DNA of 64,000 bases from Pseudodonghicola flavimaris (GCF_030164425.1 NZ_JASNJD010000004.1:62001-126000), one strand, 5' to 3'. Counted from the first letter of the stretch, positions 1 to 9,472 are shown. The notes: a model not told the origin generated them from the letters alone. Made by a program: numbers and translations.

Positions 1-1092
1 GACGGCCAGGGGCGGGTGGCCCGGGTGCAGGCCGGGGTGACGCTGGAACAGGTGCAGCAGGCGGCCGAGGCGCAGGGGCTGCTGTTCGCGGTGGACATCG
101 GATCGCGGGGCTCCTGCGAGATCGGCGGCATGATCGCCACCAATGCCGGTGGCATGCGCGCGTTTCGCTATGGCATGATGCGGCAGAACGTTCTGGGGCT
201 GGAGGCGGTGCTGCCCGACGGCACCGTGGTCAGCGCGATGAACGGGTTTCTCAAGAACAACACCGGCTACGATCTGAAGCAGCTCTTCATCGGTGCGGAG
301 GGCACCCTGGGGGTGGTCACCGGCGCGGTGCTGCGGCTGCATCCGGCGCAGCCGGCCCGGGTCACCGCGCTGTTGCGGGTGGAGAACCTGGCCCGCGCGC
401 AGCAGGTGCTCGATGCGCTCAGCCTGCGGCTGCCGGGGCTGTCGATCTGCGAGGTGATGTGGCCCGATTACTATTATTTCGCCAGCGGGTTCCGCGGGTT
501 CGATCCGCTGCCCGACAGCGCCGATGGTCTGACCCTGCTGATCGAGGCCGAGGGCCAGGAAGAGGCCGGCCTGAGGGGTGACCTGCAGACGGCGCTGGAA
601 TATCTCTTCGAGAAGGAACTGGTGCTGGACGGGGCGATTTCGCAGAGCCTGCGCCAGACCGAGGAATTCTGGGCGCTGCGCAGTGCCAACGAGGGGCTCA
701 ACCAGGCGTTCTCCTCGATCGTCAATTTCGACATCAGCCTGCATCCCGAGATCGGCGATGCGGTGGTCGCCCGGCTGAACGACCGGCTGGCGGCGGCCTC
801 GCATCAGCTGCGCTGCCTCTGGCTCGGCCATCTGGGCGACATGAACCTGCACCTGGGGGTGGTCAGATCCTCCGGGTCCGAGATCGGGCCGGAGTGCGAG
901 GCGCTGATCGTCGATGCGGTGATCACCACGGTGCTGGACGCCGGCGGCACCATCTCGGCCGAGCATGGGATCGGCGCCTTCAAGGTGGATTACGTGCCGA
1001 AGCTGCGCTCTGAGGCCGAGCAGGCGCTGAGCCGCACGCTGCGCCGGGCGCTCGACCCCAAGGGCATCATGAACCCGGGCCGCCTGTTCTGA
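1..1092 (+). CDS. FAD-linked oxidase, C-terminal part (5' end outside window)
   Basis: The reading frame is already open at base 1, so the GTG at 16 is not the real start and the N-terminus lies upstream. What remains is the second half of an FAD_binding_4 domain (the stretch IGGMIATNAGGMRAFRYG is typical of this VAO-type flavin fold) followed by an FAD-oxidase C-terminal domain with GHLGDMNLH and AEHGIG, and the usual MNPGRLF end. Members oxidise D-2-hydroxyacids such as D-lactate, glycolate or D-2-hydroxyglutarate and pass electrons to an acceptor. The usual GHxGDGN motif has Met in place of Gly. The substrate cannot be told from the sequence. A second member of this superfamily lies at 50028-51425 but looks like a different subgroup. 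Confidence 0.85.
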   Translation, partial: DGQGRVARVQAGVTLEQVQQAAEAQGLLFAVDIGSRGSCEIGGMIATNAGGMRAFRYGMMRQNVLGLEAVLPDGTVVSAMNGFLKNNTGYDLKQLFIGAEGTLGVVTGAVLRLHPAQPARVTALLRVENLARAQQVLDALSLRLPGLSICEVMWPDYYYFASGFRGFDPLPDSADGLTLLIEAEGQEEAGLRGDLQTALEYLFEKELVLDGAISQSLRQTEEFWALRSANEGLNQAFSSIVNFDISLHPEIGDAVVARLNDRLAAASHQLRCLWLGHLGDMNLHLGVVRSSGSEIGPECEALIVDAVITTVLDAGGTISAEHGIGAFKVDYVPKLRSEAEQALSRTLRRALDPKGIMNPGRLF

Positions 1093-1164
1093 GCGGCCTG
1101 TTCTGAAACGGTTTTCTGCGCGGGCGGCCCGGCAGTGTGACGATTTCACCGGGCCGGCACGGGA

Positions 1165-1193
1165 CTGTTACGCAAACGTCATTTCACGGTCAT
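1165..1193 (+). promoter_or_regulatory. Pho box (three 11-bp units)
   Basis: Three heptamers sit at exactly 11-bp spacing: CTGTTAC (1165), ACGTCAT (1176) and CGGTCAT (1187), each followed by a 4-bp spacer. This matches the PhoB-binding direct repeat (CTGTCAT-like heptamers, 11-bp period). It lies 48 bp upstream of the isomerase/phosphodiesterase pair. Activation by PhoB under phosphate limitation is inferred; no clear -10 element was identified. Confidence 0.65.
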
Positions 1194-1240
1194 CCGCCGG
1201 CTCTACGGAGGCGGCGCAAGACTTTTCCAAGGAGACCGGA

Positions 1241-2056
1241 ATGACACTCCCCGTCGTCGGAGCGGCTCTGCGTAATGCGGAGCTGGAAACCTATCGTGAC
1301 TGGCTGTTCGAAAAGGACCGCGATGTCGAGCTGCAGTCCTTCCACACCGCCGAGGTGCTGGAAAGCGACTGGAGCGCGCTGGCCGAAGAGGCGCGCCGCC
1401 TGCTGGACGGGCACAAGGGGCGTATCGGCATCCACGGGCCGTTCTGGGGCTTCACCATCGGCACCATGGATCCGGGCTTTCAGCAGCTGGTCGCGCGTCG
1501 GATGGATCAGGGGCTGGATGTCTGCGCCGCCGTCGGCGCCACCCAGATGGTGATTCATTCGCCCTATACCACCTGGGATTACAACAACCTGGACAACCTG
1601 CCCGGCGCCCGCGCGAAGGTGCTGGAGAATGTCGCCGCCAGCATCGGTGCCGCGATGAAGCGGGCCGAGGACATGGGGGTGACCCTGGTTCTGGAGAATA
1701 TCGAGGACATCGATCCGATGGACCGCCGCCGCCTGGTCGAGCATTTCGATTCGCCGGCGCTCAAACTGTCGATCGACACCGGCCATGCGCATTATGCCCA
1801 TGAAACGAACGGCGCGCCGCCGGTTGATTACTATGTGACCTCCGCCGCCGAGTTGCTGCATCACGTCCACCTGCAGGACAACGAGGGCTACGCCGACCGC
1901 CACTGGGCTCTGGGCGAGGGCACCATCCGCTGGGACGCGGTGTTCCGGGCATTGGGCGGCATCGATGCCACCCCCCACCTGGTTCTTGAGCTGCGCGACA
2001 AATCCGGTATCCCGGGGTCCATGCGCTATCTCGAAGAAAGGGGCCTGGCCCAATGA
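1241..2056 (+). CDS. Sugar phosphate isomerase/epimerase-like TIM-barrel protein
   Basis: 271 residues with the AP-endonuclease-2/xylose-isomerase-like TIM barrel. The usual metal-ligand pattern is visible: His65 (IGIHGPFWG), His106 (MVIHSPY), Glu152 (LVLENIE), Asp179 and His182 (SIDTGHAH), His208/His210 (HHVHLQD) and Glu250 (LVLELRD). The family includes sugar epimerases, isomerases and some phosphate-ester enzymes, so the exact reaction is open. An AAGGAG ribosome site lies just upstream of the ATG. The stop overlaps the start of the phosphodiesterase by 4 bp (ATGA), so the two are translationally coupled. A Pho-box array precedes the gene, which suggests a role in using sugar- or glycerol-phosphate compounds during phosphate starvation. 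Confidence 0.8.
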   Translation: MTLPVVGAALRNAELETYRDWLFEKDRDVELQSFHTAEVLESDWSALAEEARRLLDGHKGRIGIHGPFWGFTIGTMDPGFQQLVARRMDQGLDVCAAVGATQMVIHSPYTTWDYNNLDNLPGARAKVLENVAASIGAAMKRAEDMGVTLVLENIEDIDPMDRRRLVEHFDSPALKLSIDTGHAHYAHETNGAPPVDYYVTSAAELLHHVHLQDNEGYADRHWALGEGTIRWDAVFRALGGIDATPHLVLELRDKSGIPGSMRYLEERGLAQ

Positions 2057-2874
2057 CGCTCAAGCTGGTCATCATGTCGGATCTGCATCTCGTCCCCGAG
2101 GGCGAGATTTCCAACACGCTCGATACCGCGCAGCGGCTGCGTCAGGCGGTCGACAGCGTGATCACGCGTCACGCGGATGCGGATATGGTGATCCTGGCCG
2201 GCGATTTGGCCGATCTGGGGGAGGCGGACGCCTATGCGCGTCTGCCCGACCTGATCGCGCCACTGCCGATGCCGACACATTTGATGCTGGGCAACCACGA
2301 TGACCGGCCGACCTTTCTCGAGGTCTTCGGCGACGCCTATGCCGACGAGAACGGCTTCGTGCAGAAGGTGATCGACGCCAAGGGGCACCGGATCATCCTG
2401 CTGGACAGCACCGAACCGGGGCTGGTGGCCGGGCGCCTCTGCGACACCCGGCTGGCCTGGTTGCAGGCGCGGCTGGACGAGGCGAAGGACATGCCGGTGA
2501 TCGTGGTGCTGCACCACCATGCCGCAAGGCTGCAGATGCCGGTTGACCGGATTCGTCTGGAGGAGCCGGAGAAGCTGCTGGCGGTGCTGAAGACCCACCC
2601 GAATGTCCGCCATGTGATGTCGGGGCATGTCCACATCACCACCACCGGCAGCTGGCAGGGCATTCCCTTCACCACCATCGCGGGCGGCCACTACAGCGCC
2701 AAGCTGCATCTGCCGAGCGCGCCGGACTATGTGAAGCTGGTCGACGGGCCGGGGCAATACGGTGTGATCCTTGCCGATGAGGAGGCCTGCCTGGTGCATT
2801 TCGAGAATTTCATCGACGCGCATTACGAAATTCACCGCGAGAACTTCGGCCGGCTGCGGGCCGACCGCCGCTGA
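2053..2874 (+). CDS. GpdQ/class III-type metallophosphodiesterase
   Basis: 273-residue calcineurin-like metallophosphoesterase with all five motifs of a dinuclear metal site: DLH (Asp10, His12), GD (Asp51), GNHDD (Asn81-His82), HHH (154-156) and GHVH (191-194). Length and motif spacing resemble GpdQ glycerophosphodiesterase and class III cyclic-nucleotide phosphodiesterases, cytoplasmic enzymes that split phosphodiesters. It is coupled by ATGA overlap to the TIM-barrel gene and shares its Pho box. The natural substrate is therefore more likely a nutritional diester (for example a glycerophosphodiester or sugar phosphodiester) than cAMP. That preference is inference from context. Confidence 0.85.
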   Translation: MTLKLVIMSDLHLVPEGEISNTLDTAQRLRQAVDSVITRHADADMVILAGDLADLGEADAYARLPDLIAPLPMPTHLMLGNHDDRPTFLEVFGDAYADENGFVQKVIDAKGHRIILLDSTEPGLVAGRLCDTRLAWLQARLDEAKDMPVIVVLHHHAARLQMPVDRIRLEEPEKLLAVLKTHPNVRHVMSGHVHITTTGSWQGIPFTTIAGGHYSAKLHLPSAPDYVKLVDGPGQYGVILADEEACLVHFENFIDAHYEIHRENFGRLRADRR

Positions 2875-2887
2875 CCCCCAGAGACTG

Positions 2888-2917
2888 CCGCCATGCGTGC
2901 GATGGCGCGCATGGCGG
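2888..2917 (+). terminator. Hairpin after the phosphodiesterase gene
   Basis: A perfect 10-bp stem (CCGCCATGCG with CGCATGGCGG) encloses a 10-nt loop, starting 14 bases after the stop codon. There is no T-run, so it may act as an attenuating or mRNA-stabilising hairpin rather than a classical intrinsic terminator. Confidence 0.4.
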
Positions 2918-3147
2918 TCGCCGCCGGGCCCTGGCGCGGGCTGCGGTCAGAATGATCCTTGATCGTTGCCCTGAGTCGGGGCGATGCTGGGGCAGAGGAT
3001 GCGGCAGGACAGGCGCCTGCATCCCCGCTTCGCCGCGTCTGAGAACCGACCCAACCGGGCCGCCGCGGCGGATCGGGCCGGCGGCCTTTCCGCATCGGGC
3101 GATGGTGCCGGGCGGCGGAGGCTCGTGCCGGGCCGGGAGGAGGCAGC

Positions 3148-4710
3148 ATGAAAGCGCATATCATCGGCGGCGGGATTTCGGCGCTCGCGACGGCGGCCTA
3201 TCTGTTCCGCGACGCGGGGCTGCTGGGCGCCAATATCCATATCTACGAGGCGGGCGAGCGGCTGGGCGGCGCGCTGGACGCACGGGGCAGCGCCGAGCAC
3301 GGCTATGTCATGCGGGGCGGCCGGATGTTCGAGGCCCGCGAAGGCTGCATTCACGATCTGATGTCCTTCCTCCCGTCGCGCGACGATCCGACGGTCTCGA
3401 TCGAAGACGATGTGCGGGCCTTCAATGCCGCGCACGGCTGGCAGAACGCTGCGCGGCTGCTGGGGCCGGGGGGCGAGGTTCTGGCAGCCGAGCACTTCGG
3501 GTTGAGCCCGCGCAATCTGCTCGACCTGACCGAGCTGCTACTGGCGCCCGAGGGGGTGCTGGACGGCAAGTCTGTCGAGGATGTGCTCGATCTCTCGATC
3601 CTGCAGACCAACTTCTGGAACATGTTCGGATCGATCTTCGCGCTCTTGCCCTGGCACAGCGCCATCGAGACGCGGCGCTATCTGCGGCGGTTCTTTCATC
3701 TGCTGCCGACCATGGCGTCGATGACGACGATCCAGCGCACCCGCTACAACCAGTATGAATCGCTGGTGGAGCCGTTGCGGGACTGGCTGAAGCGGCTGGG
3801 CGTGCAGGTCCATATGGGCTGTTGCTGCGAGGATGTCGATTTCGTCGAAGATGCTGGCCGGCTGCGGCCGGCGCAGTTCAGCCTGCGCCGGGCGGGCGTG
3901 ACGGAGCGGGTTACGCTGGACGCGTCGGATCTGCTGTTCATCACCCTGGGATCGCATGTGGCCGACGCCACCTTCGGTGACATGGCGACGCCACCACCGC
4001 CGAGCGCCGGTGACAGCCCGGCCTGGGCGCTGTGGCGCCGGCTGGCGGGGCGCTATCCCGGGCTCGGCGATCCGGAAGTGTTCCGGGCGCGGATCGAGCG
4101 GACCGCCTGGGTCACCTTCACTATCACCGCCCGCGGCGGTCCGCTCAGGCCGCGGATCGAGGCGCTGTCAGGGGCGGCGCTGGGGCGGGGCGGCCTGATG
4201 ACGCTGACCGCATCGCCCTGGCTGCTGACCCTGACCGGGTTTCATACGCCGCATTTCACCGATCAGCCGGCCGGTTCCGATCTGTTCTGGGGCTACGGTC
4301 TCTATCTCGACCGGCCGGGCAGCGCGGTGGACAAGGTCCTGTCCGACTGCTCGGGGGCGGAGATTCTGGGCGAACTGGCGCATCATCTGGGAATGTCTCA
4401 GGCGTTGCCCGAGATGCTGGAGACCGCGATCTGCATGCCCTGCCTGATGCCCTATGCCGGCAGCGTGCTGATGCGCCGGAAAAAGGCCGACCGGCCGGCG
4501 CCGGTGCCGGCGGGCTATGCCAATCTGGGTCTGCTGGGGCAGTTCGTCGAGGTGTCCGACGATGTGGTCTTCACCACCGAATACGCGGTACGCGGCGCGC
4601 GCCTGGCGGTGGAGGGGCTCTTGGGAGAGGCGCGGGCGATCCCGCCGGTCTATCTGGGGCAATACGATCCCCATGCGCTGATTGCGGCTCTGCGGGCTCT
4701 GGCCGGCTAG
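3148..4710 (+). CDS. Oleate hydratase / MCRA-family flavoprotein
   Basis: 520 residues of the myosin-cross-reactive-antigen family, FAD enzymes that add water across the cis-9 double bond of unsaturated fatty acids. The N-terminus holds the dinucleotide fold (IIGGGISAL, residues 5-12). RGGRMFE (56-62) corresponds to the family's RGGREM catalytic loop. The central block NFWNMFGSIFALLPWHSAIE, then YNQYESLVEPLR, is diagnostic of the family. It is shorter than the roughly 560-650 residues of characterised hydratases. The ATG at 3148 is preceded by GGGAGGAGG. It lies between two Pho-box-controlled units but has no Pho box that I can see. A role in detoxifying or remodelling unsaturated fatty acids is family knowledge; activity here is untested. 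Confidence 0.85.
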   Translation: MKAHIIGGGISALATAAYLFRDAGLLGANIHIYEAGERLGGALDARGSAEHGYVMRGGRMFEAREGCIHDLMSFLPSRDDPTVSIEDDVRAFNAAHGWQNAARLLGPGGEVLAAEHFGLSPRNLLDLTELLLAPEGVLDGKSVEDVLDLSILQTNFWNMFGSIFALLPWHSAIETRRYLRRFFHLLPTMASMTTIQRTRYNQYESLVEPLRDWLKRLGVQVHMGCCCEDVDFVEDAGRLRPAQFSLRRAGVTERVTLDASDLLFITLGSHVADATFGDMATPPPPSAGDSPAWALWRRLAGRYPGLGDPEVFRARIERTAWVTFTITARGGPLRPRIEALSGAALGRGGLMTLTASPWLLTLTGFHTPHFTDQPAGSDLFWGYGLYLDRPGSAVDKVLSDCSGAEILGELAHHLGMSQALPEMLETAICMPCLMPYAGSVLMRRKKADRPAPVPAGYANLGLLGQFVEVSDDVVFTTEYAVRGARLAVEGLLGEARAIPPVYLGQYDPHALIAALRALAG

Positions 4711-4757
4711 GGGGCGAAGGATCGCGGCCGCGCCGGAGCGGGCCCGACGGTTGCCGC

Positions 4758-4835
4758 CTGTCATCAGGGTCCTCTGTCAAATCATTGTTTTGAAAACGTC
4801 ATTTCCCTGTCACCCGGGTTTCACCCCGGCGTCAC
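4758..4835 (+). promoter_or_regulatory. Extended Pho-box array
   Basis: Heptamers recur at exact multiples of 11 bp: CTGTCAA (4774), a degenerate unit at 4785, ACGTCAT (4796), CTGTCAC (4807), GTTTCAC (4818) and GCGTCAC (4829). An out-of-phase CTGTCAT lies at 4758. This is a long tandem PhoB-binding array upstream of the ABC-importer operon that begins at 4906. It is the strongest regulatory signal in the window. Confidence 0.75.
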
Positions 4836-4905
4836 CTCTCGGCCTTAGTGCGGCGGAGCATTCCGCATATCCCACTCATTCTGGATAGACCAAGGGGACC
4901 TACCC

Positions 4906-6537
4906 ATGCTGATTTCCCGTCGTTCGGTGCTGCGCACCGGGGCCGTTGCTGCCGGCTCGCTGGTGCTGCCGCGCTTCGCCATCGGCCAGACCGCCCGCCC
5001 GTCGATCACCATCGCCGTGCAGAAAATCACCAACTCCAACACGCTGGACGTGCTGCGCGAACAGTCGAACGTGGGCGAACGCGTCTTCTTCGGGTCGATC
5101 TGGGAATCGCTGATCGGCCGCAACCTGCGGGGCCAGCTGGAAGCCAAGCCGCTGCTGGCCACCGAATGGACCCGGATCGACGATCAGACCGTCGAGCTGA
5201 AGCTGCGCGAAGGCGTCAAGTTCCACAACGGCGACGAGCTGACCGCAGATGACGTGGTCTTCACCTTCTCGCGTGAACGGATGTTCGGCGACACCCAGCC
5301 CAAGAACCGCTCCACCATCAAGGTTCTGGGCCAGATCCCGACGCCGCGCGCCGGCAAGGAACTGCCGCCGGAAGTGCCCGCCGTCGCCCGTCGCGCCTGG
5401 CCCGACCTGGCCCGCGTCGAGGCCGTCGACGAGTATACCGTGCGCTTCTACAACGCCACGCCCGACGTGACCCTGGAAGGTCGGCTGCTGCGCTACGGCT
5501 CCGACATCATGTCGCGCCGCGGCTGGGAGGAGAGCGCCTCCTACCTCGACTGGGCCCGCAAGCCCGTCACCACCGGCCCCTACAAGGTGGTCCATTTCAC
5601 CCCCGACACCGAACTGCTGCTGGAATCGCATGACGATTACTGGGGCGGTCTGCCGCCGCTGAAGCAAATTCGCTTCGTCGAGGTGCCGGAAGTCGCCAGC
5701 CGGGTGAACGGCCTGCTGTCGGGCGAATATCAGTTCGCCTGCGACATCCCGCCGGATCTGATCGGCGAGATCGAAAGCAATGCGGCCTTCGAAGTGCAGG
5801 GCGGCACCATCCCGAACCACCGCCTGACCGTCTTCGACAAGCATCACGCGCAACTGGCCGATCCGCGTATCCGTCGGGCCATGACCCATGCGGTCGACCG
5901 CCAGGCCATCGTCGACAGCCTCTGGGCCGGCCGCACCGTGGTCCCCGCCGGCCTGCAATGGCCCTATTACGCCGATATGTTCATCGCCGACTGGACGGTG
6001 CCGGAATTCAACCCGGAACTGGCCATGAGCCTGGTGAAAGAGGCTGGCTACAAGGGCGATCCGATCCCCTATCGTTTGCTGAACAACTACTACACCAACC
6101 AGGTCGCCACCGCGCAGGTGCTGGTCGAGATGTGGAAGTCGGTCGGCCTGAACGTGCAGATCGAAAGCAAGGAAAACTGGGCTCAGATCATGGAGCGTGG
6201 TGAAACCCGCGCGGTGCGCGACTGGTCGAACTCCGCCCCGTTCCCGGATCCGGTCTCCTCGATCGTCAACCAGCACGGGCCGAACGGTCAGCAGCAGCAG
6301 ATCGGCGAATGGGAAAACGCCGAGATGAACCAGCTCTGCGAATTCCTCGAAACCTCGGTCGACCGCGCCGCCCGCCGCAAGGCCTTCGCGCGGATGCTGG
6401 AAATCTGCGAACGCGAGGACCCGGCCTATAGCGTGCTGCACCAGAACGCGACCTTCACCGCCAAGCCGAAGTCGATCCAGTGGAAGGCCGCGCCGGCCTT
6501 TGCCATGGACTTCGGCCCCGGCAACTTCGCGATCTGA
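4906..6537 (+). CDS. Dipeptide-type ABC transporter substrate-binding protein (SBP_bac_5)
   Basis: 543 residues. The N-terminus carries a twin-arginine signal (SRRSVLR at 4-10, then a hydrophobic stretch to about Ala26), so export in folded form by the Tat system is likely. The remainder is the SBP_bac_5 (DppA/OppA) fold, with the family pattern of early ligand-cleft elements and TGPYKV followed by the lid domain. This family binds peptides but also nickel, glutathione and, in Agrobacterium AccA, the sugar phosphodiester agrocinopine. It is the first gene of a five-gene importer operon and directly follows the Pho-box array, so a phosphorus-containing ligand is a reasonable hypothesis. Confidence 0.9.
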   Translation: MLISRRSVLRTGAVAAGSLVLPRFAIGQTARPSITIAVQKITNSNTLDVLREQSNVGERVFFGSIWESLIGRNLRGQLEAKPLLATEWTRIDDQTVELKLREGVKFHNGDELTADDVVFTFSRERMFGDTQPKNRSTIKVLGQIPTPRAGKELPPEVPAVARRAWPDLARVEAVDEYTVRFYNATPDVTLEGRLLRYGSDIMSRRGWEESASYLDWARKPVTTGPYKVVHFTPDTELLLESHDDYWGGLPPLKQIRFVEVPEVASRVNGLLSGEYQFACDIPPDLIGEIESNAAFEVQGGTIPNHRLTVFDKHHAQLADPRIRRAMTHAVDRQAIVDSLWAGRTVVPAGLQWPYYADMFIADWTVPEFNPELAMSLVKEAGYKGDPIPYRLLNNYYTNQVATAQVLVEMWKSVGLNVQIESKENWAQIMERGETRAVRDWSNSAPFPDPVSSIVNQHGPNGQQQQIGEWENAEMNQLCEFLETSVDRAARRKAFARMLEICEREDPAYSVLHQNATFTAKPKSIQWKAAPAFAMDFGPGNFAI

Positions 6538-6540
6538 GCC

Positions 6541-7554
6541 ATGGCAGGGCCGTTGATCAGGATCGAGGGGCTGCGGGTCGCCTTTGACGGGGCTCCGGCG
6601 GTGCGCGGGGTGGATTTCGCGATCCACCGTGGCGAGGCGCTGGGGATCGTGGGCGAAAGCGGCTCGGGCAAGTCGGTCACCTGGCTGGCGGCCTTGCGGC
6701 TGCTCCCTGAAAAAGCTGTTGTCGAGGGGCGGGTGTCCCTCGACGACGACAATCTGCTGGAGGCGCCGATCGAGCGGATGGAACATCTGCGCGGCGGCCG
6801 TATCGGGATGATCTTTCAGGACCCGGCTTCGGCGCTCAATCCGGTGCTGACGATCCGCCGCCAGATGGCGGAGGCGCTGGCGCTGCATCGCGGGCTCTCG
6901 GGCAAGTCGATCGATGCGGAGGCTAGGCGGCTTCTGGATCTGGTCGGCATTCCGGATGCGGCGGGGCGGCTGAAATCCTATCCGCACGAGATGTCGGGCG
7001 GTCAGAACCAGCGGGTGATGATCGCCATGGCGCTGGCCGGCAATCCCGATCTGCTGATCGCCGACGAACCGACCACCGCGCTCGATGTGACGATCCAGGC
7101 GCAGATCCTCGATCTGCTGCAACTGGTGCGGCGCGAAACCGATATGGCGCTGGTGCTGATCAGCCACGATCTGGGCGTCGTGGCGGAAAACTGCGACCGG
7201 GTTGCCGTGATGTATGCCGGCCGCGTCGTCGAAGAGGCGCCGGCGCGCACTTTGTTCGAAGCGCCGCGCCACCCTTATACCCGCGGGCTGATCGATGCGC
7301 TGCCGACGCTGGACGCGCCGCGCCGGCTGGTGGCGATCCCAGGCGTGGTGCCCGATCCCCGGCGGATGCCGCCGGGCTGCGCCTTCTCCCCCCGCTGCGC
7401 CCATGCCGCCCCCGCCTGTCTGGGTGCGGTGCCGGAGCTGCGCCGGCTGGAACCGGGACGCCGCATCGCCTGTGCCCGCGCCGCAGAGCTTGATCTGCAG
7501 CCGGCGGCCACGGCCCTGCCGGCGGAAACCGCACGACCGGAGGTCCGGGCATGA
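6541..7554 (+). CDS. ABC transporter ATP-binding protein, DppD-like
   Basis: 337-residue ATPase of a dipeptide/oligopeptide-type importer. Walker A is GESGSGKS (38-45), the Q-loop lies in IFQDP near 93, the signature is MSGGQNQ (151-157) and Walker B is LLIADEP (171-177). The C-terminal oligo_HPY region ([11 protein letters not shown], then a Cys-containing [12 protein letters not shown] segment) is typical of DppD/OppD. It starts 3 bp after the binding-protein stop and overlaps the second ATPase gene by 4 bp (ATGA). It supplies half of the ATPase heterodimer on the cytoplasmic face. Confidence 0.92.
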   Translation: MAGPLIRIEGLRVAFDGAPAVRGVDFAIHRGEALGIVGESGSGKSVTWLAALRLLPEKAVVEGRVSLDDDNLLEAPIERMEHLRGGRIGMIFQDPASALNPVLTIRRQMAEALALHRGLSGKSIDAEARRLLDLVGIPDAAGRLKSYPHEMSGGQNQRVMIAMALAGNPDLLIADEPTTALDVTIQAQILDLLQLVRRETDMALVLISHDLGVVAENCDRVAVMYAGRVVEEAPARTLFEAPRHPYTRGLIDALPTLDAPRRLVAIPGVVPDPRRMPPGCAFSPRCAHAAPACLGAVPELRRLEPGRRIACARAAELDLQPAATALPAETARPEVRA

Positions 7555-8540
7555 GCGCACCGTTGCTGTCACTGAACGAGGTCACCCGCACCTATACCAG
7601 CCGCAAGGGGCTGTTCGGCACGCCGGTCGCGGTGCAGGCCGTCGCCGGCGTGTCGCTTGAGGTACGGCCGGGCGAGACGCTGGGCATCGTCGGCGAATCC
7701 GGTTCCGGCAAATCCACCATGGGGCGGATGGCGCTGGGGCTGGAGGCGCCCGACAGCGGCTCTGTCCGGTTCGACGGCGCTGCGATGCCCGATCCGGGAA
7801 GCGAGAGCTGGCGCAGCCTGCGCAAACGGGCGCAGATGGTGTTCCAGGACCCGCTGGGGGCGCTGGACCGGCGCCTGCCGGTGGCCGATCAGATCGGCGA
7901 GCCGCTGGAGATCCACGGGATCGGCGACAAGGCCGCGCGGGCCGCAGCCATCGCCCGCTCGCTGGAGATGACCGGGCTGTCGGCCGATCACGGCCGCCGC
8001 TTCCCGCATGAGCTGTCGGGAGGTCAGCGCCAGCGGGTGATCATCGCCCGCGCGCTGATCACCGATCCCGAGCTGCTGGTCTGCGACGAGCCGGTCTCGG
8101 CGCTGGATGTCTCGATCCAGGCGCAGGTGGTCAACTTGCTGATCGATCTGCAGGCCGAACGCGGGCTGGCGATGATCTTCATCAGCCACGACCTGCGGGT
8201 GGTGCGCCAGATCAGCCAGCGCGTCGCGGTGATGTATCTGGGCCATATCGTCGAGGAGGGCACCGCCGAGGAGGTGCTGCGTGATCCGCAGCATCCCTAT
8301 ACCCGGGCGCTGGTCTCGGCCGCGCCGGTTCCGGGGGCACGCCAGCGCCAGCGGGTGATCCTGACCGGCGAGCCGCCGAACCCCGCCGCGCGCCCGTCGG
8401 GCTGTGCCTTTCATCCGCGCTGCCCGCTGGCGACCGACCGTTGCCGGGCCGAGATGCCGGTGCTGACCCGGCTCGCCCCGGGCCGTCGCGCCGCCTGCCA
8501 CCTGATCCAACACACACCTGCCGGGATGGCTGCCAAATGA
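7551..8540 (+). CDS. ABC transporter ATP-binding protein, DppF-like
   Basis: 329 residues and the partner ATPase of the preceding gene. Walker A is GESGSGKS (48-55), the signature LSGGQRQRV (155-163) and Walker B LLVCDEP (175-181). It ends with the oligo_HPY segment (PYTRALVSAAP, then GCAFHPRCPLA). Start and stop overlap both neighbours by ATGA, so the operon is tightly coupled. Confidence 0.92.
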   Translation: MSAPLLSLNEVTRTYTSRKGLFGTPVAVQAVAGVSLEVRPGETLGIVGESGSGKSTMGRMALGLEAPDSGSVRFDGAAMPDPGSESWRSLRKRAQMVFQDPLGALDRRLPVADQIGEPLEIHGIGDKAARAAAIARSLEMTGLSADHGRRFPHELSGGQRQRVIIARALITDPELLVCDEPVSALDVSIQAQVVNLLIDLQAERGLAMIFISHDLRVVRQISQRVAVMYLGHIVEEGTAEEVLRDPQHPYTRALVSAAPVPGARQRQRVILTGEPPNPAARPSGCAFHPRCPLATDRCRAEMPVLTRLAPGRRAACHLIQHTPAGMAAK

Positions 8541-9469
8541 TCCGCTATATCGCTTCGCGCCTGTTGCGCGCTGCCCTGACCATCGCGCTGGTGGTCACCT
8601 TTGCCTTCATCGTGCTGCGCCTGTCCGGCGATCCCGCCACCATCATCCTCGGCCCCGAGGCGCCGCCCGAGGCGATCGAGGCCTTCCGTCACAACTGGGG
8701 CCTCGACCGGCCGGTGCTGGTCCAGTACTTCGATTATTTCCGCGCCATCCTGCGCGGCGATCTGGGCATCTCCATGCGCGACGGCCGCTCTGCCATCGAA
8801 CTGGTGGGAGAGCGGATCCCCGCGACGCTGGCGCTGACCATCCCGGCGCTGTTCCTGCAGCTGGCCATCGGCATTCCCGCCGGCGTCTATGCGGCGCTGC
8901 ATCAGGGCACGGCCTTTGACCGCACCGTCATGGTCTCTGCCGTCTTCGGCTTCGCCATCCCCAGCTTCGTTCTGGCGTTGGCGCTGGTGCTGGTGTTCTC
9001 GGTCAAGCTGGGCTGGCTGCCCTCGGGCGGGCGCGACAGCTGGATGCATGCGATCCTGCCGATCCTGACACTCGGCCTCGGCGGCGCGGCGGCGCTGGCG
9101 CGCTTTACCCGCTCCGCCATGCTGGAGGTGCTGGGCCGCCCCTTCATCCGCACCGCCTCGGCCAAGGGGCTGCCCTGGGCGGCGGTGGTGCGCGGCCATG
9201 CGCTGCCCAATGCGGCGATCCCGACGGTGACGCTGGTGGGCTTTCTGGTCGGCAGCCTGATCGCCGGCGCCGTGGTGGTGGAAAGCGTGTTCTCCTGGCC
9301 CGGGGTGGGGCGGCTTCTGGTGGTGGCGGTGTCGAACCGCGACCTGGCGGTCGTGCAATGCCTGCTTCTGCTGGTCGCCGCCTCGATGGTGACCTCGAAC
9401 CTGATCGTCGATTTCCTCTATGGCGTGCTCGACCCCCGGCTTCGGCAGGGCGCGCGCGCGGGAGCCTGA
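8537..9469 (+). CDS. ABC transporter permease, DppB-like
   Basis: 310 residues starting at the ATG at 8537 inside the ATGA overlap with the upstream ATPase; the frame is open further upstream but that part does not look like a permease. MIRYIASRLLRAA followed by a hydrophobic segment is the classic DppB/OppB start. About six membrane segments are visible, with the BPD_transp_1 EAA loop around FIRTASAKGLPWAAVVRGHA. It forms one half of the inner-membrane channel. Confidence 0.92.
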   Translation: MIRYIASRLLRAALTIALVVTFAFIVLRLSGDPATIILGPEAPPEAIEAFRHNWGLDRPVLVQYFDYFRAILRGDLGISMRDGRSAIELVGERIPATLALTIPALFLQLAIGIPAGVYAALHQGTAFDRTVMVSAVFGFAIPSFVLALALVLVFSVKLGWLPSGGRDSWMHAILPILTLGLGGAAALARFTRSAMLEVLGRPFIRTASAKGLPWAAVVRGHALPNAAIPTVTLVGFLVGSLIAGAVVVESVFSWPGVGRLLVVAVSNRDLAVVQCLLLLVAASMVTSNLIVDFLYGVLDPRLRQGARAGA

Positions 9470-9472
9470 GCC

